Origin: Cytophagales bacterium
GTDB taxonomy: Bacteria > Bacteroidota > Bacteroidia > Cytophagales > Spirosomataceae
DNA length: 64,000 bases
Direction: 5' to 3'
NCBI GenBank assembly: GCA_013298125.1
Contig: JAAFJP010000001.1
Coordinates: 186,001 to 250,000, forward strand
Below the pieces are notes generated by a model. It saw nothing but the letters and a program-made list of their open reading frames with translations. It was not told where the DNA came from and made no database searches. The translations under genes and the position numbers were made by a program. Shown here piece after piece: positions 49,865-57,994 of this stretch. Every line of letters starts with the position of its first letter. Within the stretch, counting starts at the first letter, position 1.

Positions 49865-51100
49865 TTATTTCGCCATATTCAACTCCCCTTCCCACTTCGC
49901 CACAACAGCCGTTGCAACGGCATTACCCGCCACAGACGTAGCTGAACGTCCCATATCCAACAACCAATCTACGGCAAAAAGTAGAATCAAACCTTCGGCA
50001 GGAAGATTGAACATTGACATCGTTCCCGCAATCACCACCAAGGATGCACGAGGTACGCCCGCAATGCCCTTGCTCGTAACCAAGAGGGTTAGCATCATCG
50101 TAACTTGTTGAGCAATAGTGAGTTCTATGCCGTACGCCTGTGCAATAAAGCCCACAGCGAAGGTCATATACATCATCGAACCGTCCAAATTGAAAGAATA
50201 TCCCAACGGCAAAACGAAACTCACGATGCGTTCTGAAACTCCAAATTTCTTCAATTGCTCAATTTGCAAAGGCATTGAAGCCTCCGAACTTGCGGTACTG
50301 AATGATAAGAAAAGAGCATCTTTTACATAAGATAATAACTTCCAATATGGCACTTTTACAAAGACACATATAGCGGGCAAGACAACCAGAATAAAGAATG
50401 CCAAAGTGGCGAAAAAGCAAATAATCAAGTAAAAATATCCCCCCAAAATGCCTAAGCCTTTCTGAGCAATAACGGCTGCAACAGCTCCAAAAACGCCATA
50501 AGGAGCAAATCCCATGACGTAAGAAACAATTTTGAACATCACTTCCGAAACCGCATCTAAGCCTTTGATGATGATTTTTCCGTGGTCACCGATGGCAGCA
50601 GTTGCTATACCGAAGAATACTGAGAAAACTACGATTTGGAGGATTTCGTTGGTAGCTAAGGCTTCAAAAAAACTTTGTGGAAAAAGGTGTGTGATAAAAT
50701 TTTCCATCGTCATTTTCTTGGCTTCGATACCCGTATCTGCCCCTGCAGCAGGCAACGGAATTTGCATCATTTTGCCTGGACGAAGGATATTCACCGCAAC
50801 CAGTCCCGTCAAAAGGGAAAGGATAGTCGCAAAATAAAAATAGCCCAAGGTCTTTGCTCCGATACGCCCTACTAATTTAAAATCGCCTAATTTGGCAATT
50901 CCGACGGTCAAAATAGAGAAAATCAGTGGTCCGATAATCATTTTAATCATTCTGAGGAATATTTTACTCAAAAGATTAAGGTAGGTACTCGCAGAACTGA
51001 GTGCATCAGCATCGCCTTCAAATTTCCTGTTTAGAATATATCCGACAATGATACCAAGGCTCATGCCGATAAATATTTTCCAAGTAATGTTTAATTTCAT
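49865..51100 (-). CDS. Dicarboxylate/amino acid:cation symporter (DAACS)
   Basis: 411 residues, eight helices plus re-entrant loops. Signature segments of the GltP/DctA family: LSKIFLRMIKMIIGPLIFSI, SFSTASSEASMPLQIEQLKK (serine-rich loop), FVLPLGYSFNLDGSMMYM, TSKGIAGVPRASLVVIAGT and VDWLLDMGRSATSVAGNAVA. Imports acidic amino acids or C4-dicarboxylates with sodium or protons. Monocistronic. Confidence 0.96.
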   Translation of the reverse strand: MKLNITWKIFIGMSLGIIVGYILNRKFEGDADALSSASTYLNLLSKIFLRMIKMIIGPLIFSILTVGIAKLGDFKLVGRIGAKTLGYFYFATILSLLTGLVAVNILRPGKMMQIPLPAAGADTGIEAKKMTMENFITHLFPQSFFEALATNEILQIVVFSVFFGIATAAIGDHGKIIIKGLDAVSEVMFKIVSYVMGFAPYGVFGAVAAVIAQKGLGILGGYFYLIICFFATLAFFILVVLPAICVFVKVPYWKLLSYVKDALFLSFSTASSEASMPLQIEQLKKFGVSERIVSFVLPLGYSFNLDGSMMYMTFAVGFIAQAYGIELTIAQQVTMMLTLLVTSKGIAGVPRASLVVIAGTMSMFNLPAEGLILLFAVDWLLDMGRSATSVAGNAVATAVVAKWEGELNMAK

Positions 51101-51141
51101 TGATTTTAGTTTGGTTGATTTATTTTCGTAAAACGAATTAA

Positions 51142-51184
51142 CAAAAAAAATCCTCCCCTTGCAAATTTTACAGGCATTGGGAGG
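51142..51184 (-). terminator. Intrinsic terminator for the minus-strand gene pair at 51195-52385
   Basis: On the minus strand TCCTCCCAATGC pairs with GCAAGGGGAGGA and is followed by eight T residues. It starts about 11 bases beyond the stop of the SRPBCC-like gene. Confidence 0.85.
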
Positions 51185-51194
51185 ACAATAAATG

Positions 51195-51629
51195 CTATTG
51201 AAACACCTTCCGATAAATCGGTTTACGATACAAAAATTGGAGGTACATCAATGGATAAAAAAGGTAATCCGTCAAAATTGTGGGTGTTTTGAAAGTAATA
51301 TCATCAATGATAATCGTACCACCTCCATCTTTTAACATACGGTGACGGTGTTGCCAATACGCCAGAAAAAAAGGAAGTTTCGTCCCTTTATCCACAAAGT
51401 AAATCTCTGACTCTGAGGCGTTTTGGTCGATAATATCCGAAATCCAATCTTGTTTAAAAAGTATAAAATTGAGTTCTAAATGTACTTTATCGCCTTTCAT
51501 ACAACCGCCAAAATGTTTGACAACAACAGGAGGAAAAGGAGGAGCTAATTTTGAAAATAAGTCCAAATTAAAGCCCTCCCAAACTTTGGGAAGGCTTTGA
51601 TTGACTTTGGTTGATATTTTAATTTGCAT
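51195..51629 (-). CDS. SRPBCC-fold (START-like) protein
   Basis: 144 residues with the pattern of a START/SRPBCC ligand-binding fold: ISTKVNQSLPKVWEGF at the N-terminus, then FSKLAPPFPPVVVKHFGG, HLELNFILFKQDWISDI, and a C-terminal helix (ILTDYLFYPLMYLQFLYR). No catalytic motif. It follows the BudA-like gene by 3 bases in an operon. Ligand unknown. Confidence 0.65.
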   Translation of the reverse strand: MQIKISTKVNQSLPKVWEGFNLDLFSKLAPPFPPVVVKHFGGCMKGDKVHLELNFILFKQDWISDIIDQNASESEIYFVDKGTKLPFFLAYWQHRHRMLKDGGGTIIIDDITFKTPTILTDYLFYPLMYLQFLYRKPIYRKVFQ

Positions 51630-51632
51630 GAT

Positions 51633-52385
51633 TTAATATTCTTCTAATTTAATCGCTTCTACGGCAATACTTTTTGAAATGGCTTCATTATCAGGAAAAT
51701 AAATTGCGATTTTTCCAAAAGTTTCAATCGTTTCCAATTGTCCACAAGTCATAGGACCAGACGTAATGGCATTTACAATCATTTTTTTATTGTATTCCGT
51801 AAAAATACCTTGATGATTTTCTGAGTAAAAACCTGTTATCATCACCATTGCCGCCGAATGCCACAATTCATGGGCAAACTGTCTATGGGTATCTGCCGTG
51901 TGTTCAATACCTGATTGCCAGTCGATTACGTGATAATTCATATTTTTTGTCCACGTTCTCGCCATGAAAGGGAAAGGTTTATTAACGTCAATTCCGTTTT
52001 CGGAAGCAAGCCTCTTTACTAATAACTCCAATTCTTCGAGATTGTTAATATCTTGTTCAATCGTAACGACTTTCCAATTCTTCACATACGCATATACGAG
52101 CATCGCCGCCCCGTGATTGAGCGTTGTATCAGTCGTAATGTAAGTATCTTTGATGGATGAGGTCAAAGATTTTCCGTTCACAATCGAGATTTGTCCTCGA
52201 AGGCTATCAACAACTCCAACGGCAAACAGATTTTCACGCTGAATGGTATCTAACTTAATTTTAGCGGACAAGTCAGCATCATGAATAATTTTTCGTAATT
52301 CCCCAGACGATTTTACTTCGGGATTTTGTGCAAAGATTGGAAGTACACCAAGTATTCCCAATAAAGAAAGCAATAGGAGTCGCAT
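51633..52385 (-). CDS. Acetolactate decarboxylase-like secreted protein, degenerate metal site
   Basis: 250 residues, signal peptide MRLLLLSLLGILGVLPIFAQ. The stretch LFAVGVVDSLRGQISIVNGK resembles the BudA/AlsD LxGxGxxxxLxGExxxLDGK start, followed by FPFMARTWTKNMNYHVIDW and GFYSENHQGIFTEYNKKMIV. In active acetolactate decarboxylases the last region contains several His metal ligands (FTHHD and HMH patterns as I recall); here they are replaced (FTEYN, IVN). So the fold may be retained and the activity lost or changed. Moderate confidence; the family is recalled, not searched. Confidence 0.45.
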   Translation of the reverse strand: MRLLLLSLLGILGVLPIFAQNPEVKSSGELRKIIHDADLSAKIKLDTIQRENLFAVGVVDSLRGQISIVNGKSLTSSIKDTYITTDTTLNHGAAMLVYAYVKNWKVVTIEQDINNLEELELLVKRLASENGIDVNKPFPFMARTWTKNMNYHVIDWQSGIEHTADTHRQFAHELWHSAAMVMITGFYSENHQGIFTEYNKKMIVNAITSGPMTCGQLETIETFGKIAIYFPDNEAISKSIAVEAIKLEEY

Positions 52386-52580
52386 AAGATGGTGTTGTTT
52401 GTGTGAAAGATTAGCGATTGGTTTCGGAGAGGTGAGTATCTTTCAACACTAACGACTATTTGCCAATAAAATAACGACAAATACGAATAATTATTTCGTG
52501 CTACACGACAAAGCAATTTCTGATATTTTATCAAAAACAATATCTATGCCAAAGTGTTGATTATGAGGGAATTGTGTAGG

Positions 52581-52681
52581 AGGTGTTAGGTGTTGGGTTT
52601 TAGGTGATAGGCTTTATAGGTTGTTTTTAGAAATATGGTTTTGAAGTTACTCTAACACCTAATACCAAAAACCTAACACCT
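52581..52681. repeat. Inverted repeat, AGGTGTTAGGTG family
   Basis: AGGTGTTAGGTGTTGGGTTT (52581-52600) is mirrored by a CCAAAAACCTAACACCT-type arm at 52665-52681. Imperfect hairpin in a 301-base intergenic region downstream of the gene at 52687 on the minus strand. The remaining region 52386-52580 holds no visible gene. Confidence 0.6.
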
Positions 52682-52686
52682 TTTTC

Positions 52687-53022
52687 CTAATTCGTAAAAA
52701 ACTTAATCAATGCAGTCAGAACTGTTTTACCCGCACTTGCAATGACATTCCCGAGAGCCTCCAAAGTATTTTTTAGAATTTTAGAAAACCACTGAACGAC
52801 AGATTTAGTAATTTGGCTTTCAGAAGGTTTTTCTGACTCTTTTTTAAGATTTGACTGATTATTGACAAGATGATATTGTGAGGCAGTCATTTTAGCTGAA
52901 TCAGCCTTCATTTGACGATTTTCACGCCCGTGCATAATGGTTGAGGATTCTAAAAATCCGAAGCCTGTCGAGGTAGTTAATACAACAACTGAAAAAATGA
53001 TGTAGAGGAATTTGTGTTTCAT
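52687..53022 (-). CDS. Small secreted or membrane protein with amphipathic C-terminus
   Basis: 111 residues. N-terminal hydrophobic leader (KFLYIIFSVVVLTTSTGFGF), a polar middle (about 35-70) and a C-terminal region beginning VVQWFSKILKNTLEALG and ending VLTALIKFFTN that looks strongly amphipathic. Not recognised. The C-terminal helices resemble membrane-active peptides, which is a guess. Monocistronic. Confidence 0.5.
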   Translation of the reverse strand: MKHKFLYIIFSVVVLTTSTGFGFLESSTIMHGRENRQMKADSAKMTASQYHLVNNQSNLKKESEKPSESQITKSVVQWFSKILKNTLEALGNVIASAGKTVLTALIKFFTN

Positions 53023-53096
53023 TTGTATGGAGGTTTGATTACTTTACAAACATAACAAACTTATTGATAGGTTGTTACAAAATTCGACGAAAAAAA

Positions 53097-53432
53097 TTAC
53101 GCTAATCTCGTACCGTTTGGGACAGGTCGTTCAATAGAAGAAAGTACGACTTCTCCATCGGGTAAAATAAAGCCTGTTACCAAGATTTCAGAGAGAAAAT
53201 TTGCAATTTGCCTTGGTGGGAAATTGGTTACGCACAGCACCTGTCTGCCCAATAAATCTTCTTTTGAATACAGCTTCGTCAATTGTGCCGACGACTGTTT
53301 TATGCCAATCTCTTCTCCTAAATCTACGACCAATTGATAGGCTGGTTTTTTAGCTTTTGGAAATTCTCTAACTTCCAAAATTGTACCAGCTCTCAGTTCT
53401 ACTTTTTCAAAATCTTGCCATGAAATTTCCAT
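53097..53432 (-). CDS. csaA: tRNA-binding domain protein CsaA-like
   Basis: 111 residues, exactly the CsaA size. The OB-fold tRNA-binding domain: WQDFEKVELRAGTILEVREF, KKPAYQLVVDLG, IGIKQSSAQLTKLYS and VTNFPPRQIANFLSEILV. CsaA is a chaperone-like tRNA-binding protein involved in export in Bacillus. Monocistronic. Confidence 0.95.
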   Translation of the reverse strand: MEISWQDFEKVELRAGTILEVREFPKAKKPAYQLVVDLGEEIGIKQSSAQLTKLYSKEDLLGRQVLCVTNFPPRQIANFLSEILVTGFILPDGEVVLSSIERPVPNGTRLA

Positions 53433-53493
53433 AAATTATTTTAATATTCTGATTATCAATGATTTGCATTATTTTATTAACAAATGATAATAA

Positions 53494-53553
53494 CGTAAAA
53501 TTACGTGTAGATTAGGTAATTTTACTCTAAAACCAATAAAAAAAAATTACGTG
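53494..53553 (+). promoter_or_regulatory. Repeat-rich regulatory element, second copy of the 1239-1283 element
   Basis: CGTAAAATTACG (53494-53505) and a 22-base block from 53511 (ATTAGGTAATTTTAC, T, CTAAAA) match 1239-1250 and 1262-1283 with one mismatch each. A second AAAATTACGTG follows at 53543-53553 (first at 53497-53507), and TTTGCATTAT occurs at both 53463-53472 and 53555-53564. The repeat set sits 22-92 bases before a 36-residue gene. Confidence 0.5.
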
Positions 53554-53585
53554 CTTTGCATTATCATTACCTCACACACAAGACT

Positions 53586-53696
53586 ATGTTTTTCGTAATT
53601 ATATTTCTTTTTGCTTTTTGCCTTTTAGGCTTCGGGACATTCTTATTATTGAATGTTTTGGGCATCAATTTGAGACAATTTTCCACTAAAAAGTAA
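53586..53696 (+). CDS. 36-residue membrane peptide
   Basis: ATG at 53586 to TAA at 53696: MFFVIIFLFAFCLLGFGTFL then LLNVLGINLRQFSTKK. Two-thirds is a single hydrophobic helix and the end is basic, so the peptide likely inserts in the inner membrane with the C-terminus inside. Too short for automatic calling, but supported by the shared upstream element. Function unknown. Confidence 0.45.
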   Translation: MFFVIIFLFAFCLLGFGTFLLLNVLGINLRQFSTKK

Positions 53697-53816
53697 TTTT
53701 TAGTTCAAAGTATAATCGTTGGAATTATAATCCTTATTTTTCAACGGATAACGATTGTAAATTAGTAGTTCGTTCACTCAATTCCCGCTTATAAATAGCT
53801 ATTTAGAAATAAGCAA

Positions 53817-53850
53817 AACGATGGTGTAAATTCGCAAATACACCATCGTT
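53817..53850. terminator. Bidirectional hairpin terminator
   Basis: AACGATGGTGTA pairs with TACACCATCGTT around a 10-base loop and is followed by T-rich sequence (CTTTTTTT). It lies 121 bases after the 36-residue gene and directly after the stop of the minus-strand DUF3298-like gene. Confidence 0.75.
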
Positions 53851-53856
53851 CTTTTT

Positions 53857-54672
53857 TTACTTCAAAATTCCCTTCAAATCCTCATACGGAATTTCTAATT
53901 CAGTCAGTCCCGCCGCATAAGGTTTTATTTCATAGACATTGAATAAAAACTTTACTCCGCTATCTGTCAATGTAAAATTATCATTCAGTATAAAACGTTG
54001 ATTTTCAAAGAAATAACCTGACTCTTCACTCAGTTTATCCGCTGGTTTTAGTTTTTCTTGTTTTCTAAAAATCTCTTCGGCAATCAATAAAAGTTTTTGG
54101 TCGTAACCTTTCTGAAATAAATCATCCAATGTAATTCGCTTAAAATTAGCACGATTATATACGTAATAATATTCCATACTGATTGCATGATTACCACCCA
54201 TAAACCAGTTAGTATTGGTATGGAGCATCAAATATTTTTTGGTCTGACGTGCTACCTTTGTGTATGCTTCCATGTACCAAGGCGTTGCCAAGAACCCTCC
54301 CGAATTTTGGGCATTGGCTTGATTGACAAAACTTTTTCCTTCTTTTAGTTTTAGGTCATAGTCGTTAACGAATGGCGTGGCTAATTCCTCAAAATTCTTT
54401 GGGCGAGATTTTGTAGTATCATTATCATCGTGATAGATATTCAAAATCTCATTTTTTATCACTTCATTGAAGCTGATCGACTCAAATTGAGGATATTGAA
54501 ACATGACCGTCGCACACAAAGAGTCTCTTTTTACACAATTCTGACTGTGTTTTACAAAACCTTTTATTGCATATTTTAAAGTATCGGTAGTTGAATCTAA
54601 ATCGTTTTTGGGGGAATTACCACAACTCCAAAGCAAAGCTAAAAAGGGAATAAAAAGTAGTTTTTTTTTCAT
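53857..54672 (-). CDS. DUF3298-type (RsiV-like) lipoprotein
   Basis: 271 residues from the ATG at 54672. Lipoprotein leader MKKKLLFIPFLALLWSCGN with Cys17. A longer in-frame start at 54726 lacks a leader and is rejected. The C-terminus FTLTDSGVKFLFNVYEIKPY and ELEIPYEDLKGILK is the DUF3298/RsiV signature, and the middle (YMEAYTKVARQTKKYLML) belongs to the associated DUF4163 unit. Periplasmic lipoproteins of this type are probably sensors or lysozyme-binding-like; the role here is unknown. Confidence 0.8.
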   Translation of the reverse strand: MKKKLLFIPFLALLWSCGNSPKNDLDSTTDTLKYAIKGFVKHSQNCVKRDSLCATVMFQYPQFESISFNEVIKNEILNIYHDDNDTTKSRPKNFEELATPFVNDYDLKLKEGKSFVNQANAQNSGGFLATPWYMEAYTKVARQTKKYLMLHTNTNWFMGGNHAISMEYYYVYNRANFKRITLDDLFQKGYDQKLLLIAEEIFRKQEKLKPADKLSEESGYFFENQRFILNDNFTLTDSGVKFLFNVYEIKPYAAGLTELEIPYEDLKGILK

Positions 54673-54699
54673 TATAATATTTTTAAAATGGTTAAATAT

Positions 54700-54775
54700 A
54701 TTCCTGCCACCAAGTCTCAGAGGCACGAAGAATTAATAAAACTTAGTGCCTTGGTGTCTTGGAGGCATTAATTTC
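54700..54775. repeat. Inverted repeat, CACCAAG family
   Basis: CCACCAAGTCTCAGAGGCA (54708-54726) and TGCCTTGGTGTCTTGGAGGC (54750-54769) form an imperfect hairpin in the leader of the lipoprotein gene. Related in style to the CACAGAG repeat at 58417-58520. Confidence 0.5.
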
Positions 54776-54779
54776 TTTC

Positions 54780-55169
54780 TTATTTTTCATAAAATTCAAT
54801 CGGTAAACCATCTGGGTCTTCCATAAAAAAGAAAGCCTTGTCCGTAAATTCATCAATCCTAATCGTCTCACAACCAATACTTTGAGAGACTAATTTTTCT
54901 CTGGTTTCAGTTACAGAATTTACTTCAAAAGCTAAATGACGTAATCCACAAGCCTCTGGACGAGATACCCGTGCAGGAGGGTTGGGGAAGGAAAATAGTT
55001 CAATTTGGTATAAACCATTCACCGATAAATCTAACTTATAAGATTGACGTTCAGCACGATAGACCTCACCAATGACCTTGAAGCCCAAAATTTCTGTATA
55101 AAAATGTTTAGACTTTTGATAATCAGAACAGATAATGGCAATATGGTGAATATGATTGATTTGAAGCAT
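54780..55169 (-). CDS. VOC/glyoxalase-like metalloprotein
   Basis: 129 residues. Vicinal oxygen chelate fold: INHIHHIAIICSDYQKSKHFY (first metal His), FKVIGEVYRAERQSYK, LRHLAFEVNSV (His) and AFFMEDPDGLPIEFYE (Glu). This matches the SMU1112c/GloA2-like small subgroup. Substrate unknown. Monocistronic. Confidence 0.9.
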   Translation of the reverse strand: MLQINHIHHIAIICSDYQKSKHFYTEILGFKVIGEVYRAERQSYKLDLSVNGLYQIELFSFPNPPARVSRPEACGLRHLAFEVNSVTETREKLVSQSIGCETIRIDEFTDKAFFFMEDPDGLPIEFYEK

Positions 55170-55285
55170 TGATAAAATTTAAGTCTTTTCACAAAGTTAG
55201 ATAAAGGGTTTTAGAAATTTGCTAACAACATGAACAGATTTAAGCTAACAGTATTATCTTTCAACAAAAAATTAAAAATCATCTT

Positions 55286-55633
55286 ATGTACACAATTCCA
55301 TTTACAAATATTGATTGGAGCAACGTTCCAAAAACAGAACACAAAGGCGATAAGGGGATGGCTTATTGGCAAACCCTCAATCTTGATGGACTCAGAGTCA
55401 GAATCGTAGAATACACCGCAGATTATTTAGCTGACCATTGGTGCGAAAAAGGACATATTGTGCATTGTCTCGAAGGAGAATTTATCAGCGAAATGGCTGA
55501 TGGACAAGAGTTTATATTAACAAAAGGCATGACCTACATCGTCTCAGATGATTTAAGTTCTCATCGTTCCAAAACGACCTCGGGGGTTAAACTACTGATA
55601 ATTGATGGAGGATTTTTGAAACCAAAACTTTAA
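55286..55633 (+). CDS. DHCW-motif cupin fold protein
   Basis: 115 residues. The family is recognised by IPFTNIDWSNVPKTEHKGD, GLRVRIVEYTADYLADHWCEKG (the DHWC motif), GHIVHCLEGEFISEM and GMTYIVSDDLSSHRSKT. Cupin fold, likely metal-binding through His residues. Function is unknown in the family. Followed 45 bases later by a small membrane protein gene. Confidence 0.9.
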   Translation: MYTIPFTNIDWSNVPKTEHKGDKGMAYWQTLNLDGLRVRIVEYTADYLADHWCEKGHIVHCLEGEFISEMADGQEFILTKGMTYIVSDDLSSHRSKTTSGVKLLIIDGGFLKPKL

Positions 55634-55678
55634 GACGTAGAATGTGTTTTATTTGTACACGTTCAAAACAATCTCCCC

Positions 55679-55882
55679 ATGAAAAATAAACTTGTCAGTA
55701 TTCTTTTAAGTATTTTTTACTTCGTATTCTGTGTTTTTGTCATTTTCCACAATGCCTCTTATCGTTTAGATTTATTATTTAGTGGCAAATATTTAGTATT
55801 TATGATGCTGAGTGTTGCAGTATTTTTTGTTTTGATGAAGGTCGTCAAAGAAATTTTTGATGAAAACGGAAACGATTTTTGA
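55679..55882 (+). CDS. Small two-helix membrane protein
   Basis: 67 residues with two hydrophobic helices (about 6-26 and 37-56) and a charged tail (KEIFDENGNDF). Not recognised. A strong bidirectional terminator follows, supporting a real transcription unit. Confidence 0.6.
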   Translation: MKNKLVSILLSIFYFVFCVFVIFHNASYRLDLLFSGKYLVFMMLSVAVFFVLMKVVKEIFDENGNDF

Positions 55883-55937
55883 AAACGAATCGTTAATACA
55901 ACTCACGCCCCTTTCGAGGATGTTATGGGTTGTGTTC

Positions 55938-55980
55938 AATAGAAAAAGGCAGGGAGTTCCATTCCCTGCCTTTTCTATTT
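55938..55980. terminator. Bidirectional terminator between the small gene and the rhodopsin gene
   Basis: AATAGAAAAAGGCAGGGA pairs with TCCCTGCCTTTTCTATTT around a 7-base loop with T and A runs at both sides. Confidence 0.9.
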
Positions 55981-56014
55981 TTAACTAAGAAGTTTACTGT
56001 GGTTGGTAATTAGA

Positions 56015-56773
56015 TTACGCAAGTTTCGCTTTATCAGCTGCTGTTGCATTTTTAGCGATTGTATAAACCACTAAACCAAAACCAATTTTGTTGATAGCAT
56101 CAGCAATGTTGTATGCTAAATCAACTGGTGAACTTTTTGTGAAGTCAGCACCTTCCACTAATCCGTGCAAGATGTTTCCTGGTAACATACAATACCCGAT
56201 TGGATAAATTGCCCAGCCTACTAATGTAAACCATCTCATCACTTTGTAACCTTCTGTTACCGCAGCATTGTTTGATGATGCTACCAATTTAGAAGCCTCT
56301 CCCATGTAGATTTCATAGATAATTACTGCCCAACCGATTGTTGAGATAATTCCCCACATTACATTACTTTCTACGCTAACTGCTTCTCCGATGTAACCAG
56401 CAACCAACATCAAGATTGAACCCGCTAACAAACGTACTAACATTCCACCTTTTGCACCTGCTGGCTTCAAAATTAAGAAATATTCAACGCACATTAGAGG
56501 CACAGTCAATGTCCAGTCAATATAACGGAACTGAGTTGGTGATGTACCTGTCTCTAACCATATACCTCTCATGTAGAAATAGTGTACGGCTGCGATGAAA
56601 GTAATTAAACCAGAAATGGTTAATGATGTTTTCCACTTGTCTGAAACTTGACCTCTTTCTACAAAGAAGAAGACCGAAGCTGCCAACATAGACATATAGC
56701 CCGTGAAAAATGTGAATCCGATGTAATCACCTGCTTGGAGATTACCATTCAAGAGGATGTTGAATGTGTTCAT
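56015..56773 (-). CDS. Proton-pumping proteorhodopsin (xanthorhodopsin-like fenestration)
   Basis: 252 residues, seven helices. Key residues by alignment to known rhodopsins: His64 (counterion partner), Asp86, Thr90 and Glu97 in RYIDWTLTVPLMCVE (the D-T-E motif of outward proton pumps), Met94 at the spectral-tuning site (green absorbing), and Schiff-base Lys229 in ADAINKIGFGL. Gly141 aligns with Trp138 of bacteriorhodopsin and the carotenoid-binding glycine position of xanthorhodopsin-type pumps, so a hydroxylated carotenoid could act as antenna. The adjacent upstream blh gene supplies retinal. Expression is on the minus strand; 127 bases separate the two genes. Confidence 0.96.
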   Translation of the reverse strand: MNTFNILLNGNLQAGDYIGFTFFTGYMSMLAASVFFFVERGQVSDKWKTSLTISGLITFIAAVHYFYMRGIWLETGTSPTQFRYIDWTLTVPLMCVEYFLILKPAGAKGGMLVRLLAGSILMLVAGYIGEAVSVESNVMWGIISTIGWAVIIYEIYMGEASKLVASSNNAAVTEGYKVMRWFTLVGWAIYPIGYCMLPGNILHGLVEGADFTKSSPVDLAYNIADAINKIGFGLVVYTIAKNATAADKAKLA

Positions 56774-56900
56774 AATGGTAAATGTTTGGTTTTAATGGAT
56801 TATTTAGATAAATAATTATATTATTACAACTATATAACAACGCCAATTTATTATTGTTTTCGATTTTGTTTATTTTTTTTAAAAAAATATTAAACAAACA

Positions 56901-57848
56901 TTATCTGGCATCGTGATTCATCTGATGTGCAATGATGAGATGAGGTAATGTAATGAGTGAAATAAAAATGAAAAGAATTGGAAACGGGTCAAAGTTTTGG
57001 GTGTAAATATGGCAATACCATAGAAACGTAAAAAGAAAAATAATGGATAGAATAGTTAGCGGTAATGTTTTGAAATAAACTAATTTAAAAGATAAAGATG
57101 GATGATCTTTCCGTAAATAATCGTGGATATTATCAAACGCACAGAGAGCGTGCCAACCTCCAAAGTATAGTGCAAAAGCGGGCAACAAGGGCAAAAAAGC
57201 GGATATAATCAAAATGATACACAAACGAAAAATTCTGATTTTATCAAATTGAATCAAAAATTCTGATTGTGCAACTATGAAAATAGTGATAAAGGATAAA
57301 CCCAGTAAGTAAAGTATTTGCTTGACATTCAAGGCAATAAAATTCAGAAAAGCCATTGCTGATTCTTGATTTCCAATCATTTTATCTACAATCGGGCGAA
57401 CTTCGTCAAGGTGAGTGAGTAGTATGAATGCTAAAATATAAAATCCATAAATCAACCTTGTAAATGACCAAATTAACGCATTTTGAGGAGCTTTTTCCAA
57501 ATCTGTTTCGCCAAAATGCCATGCTGAAATAAGTAGAAAAATCGCTAAACTCAATCCTGAAAACCAATACCAAGCTAAGCCATAAAGTGCCATTATCATT
57601 AAGTATTTCAACAAAAATAGCTTGGCATTATAAACACGATTCATTTTTTTGTCAGTAGCTTCCTGAATCACATGGTCTAATGCACCGTGCGGAATACCCG
57701 TTAGAAGTATTAGTGAAACAAAGAAAATGATTTGGATATTTTGTGGTAAACCTCCTTGAAAGTACTGCCAAGACAACAGCATCAAACCGATGAATACAGT
57801 TATCCAAGTAGGTACTTTTATGAGCGTATGGATTAGTTGTAGTTTCAT
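56901..57848 (-). CDS. blh: Brp/Blh-family beta-carotene 15,15'-dioxygenase
   Basis: 315 residues, about nine hydrophobic helices. Conserved His-rich motifs of Brp/Blh: TGIPHGALDHVI, ISAWHFGETD, LYFGGWHALCAFDNIHDY, and PHLIIAHQMNH. It cleaves beta-carotene into two retinal molecules, the rhodopsin chromophore. It lies upstream of the proteorhodopsin gene, the usual pairing in photoheterotrophic Bacteroidota. Carotenoid-synthesis genes are not in the window. Confidence 0.95.
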   Translation of the reverse strand: MKLQLIHTLIKVPTWITVFIGLMLLSWQYFQGGLPQNIQIIFFVSLILLTGIPHGALDHVIQEATDKKMNRVYNAKLFLLKYLMIMALYGLAWYWFSGLSLAIFLLISAWHFGETDLEKAPQNALIWSFTRLIYGFYILAFILLTHLDEVRPIVDKMIGNQESAMAFLNFIALNVKQILYLLGLSFITIFIVAQSEFLIQFDKIRIFRLCIILIISAFLPLLPAFALYFGGWHALCAFDNIHDYLRKDHPSLSFKLVYFKTLPLTILSIIFLFTFLWYCHIYTQNFDPFPILFIFISLITLPHLIIAHQMNHDAR

Positions 57849-57994
57849 TTTGTTTAATAAAGATAAGATATTATTTAAACAAAGACAAATTACTATTGTT
57901 TTAAATAATTTTTCAGCCCTTTGAAACGGATAAATTAATAAAAGACCTCTTGATTTTGTAACTTGCAGATAAATTAGAAAATAATCTAAAAACG

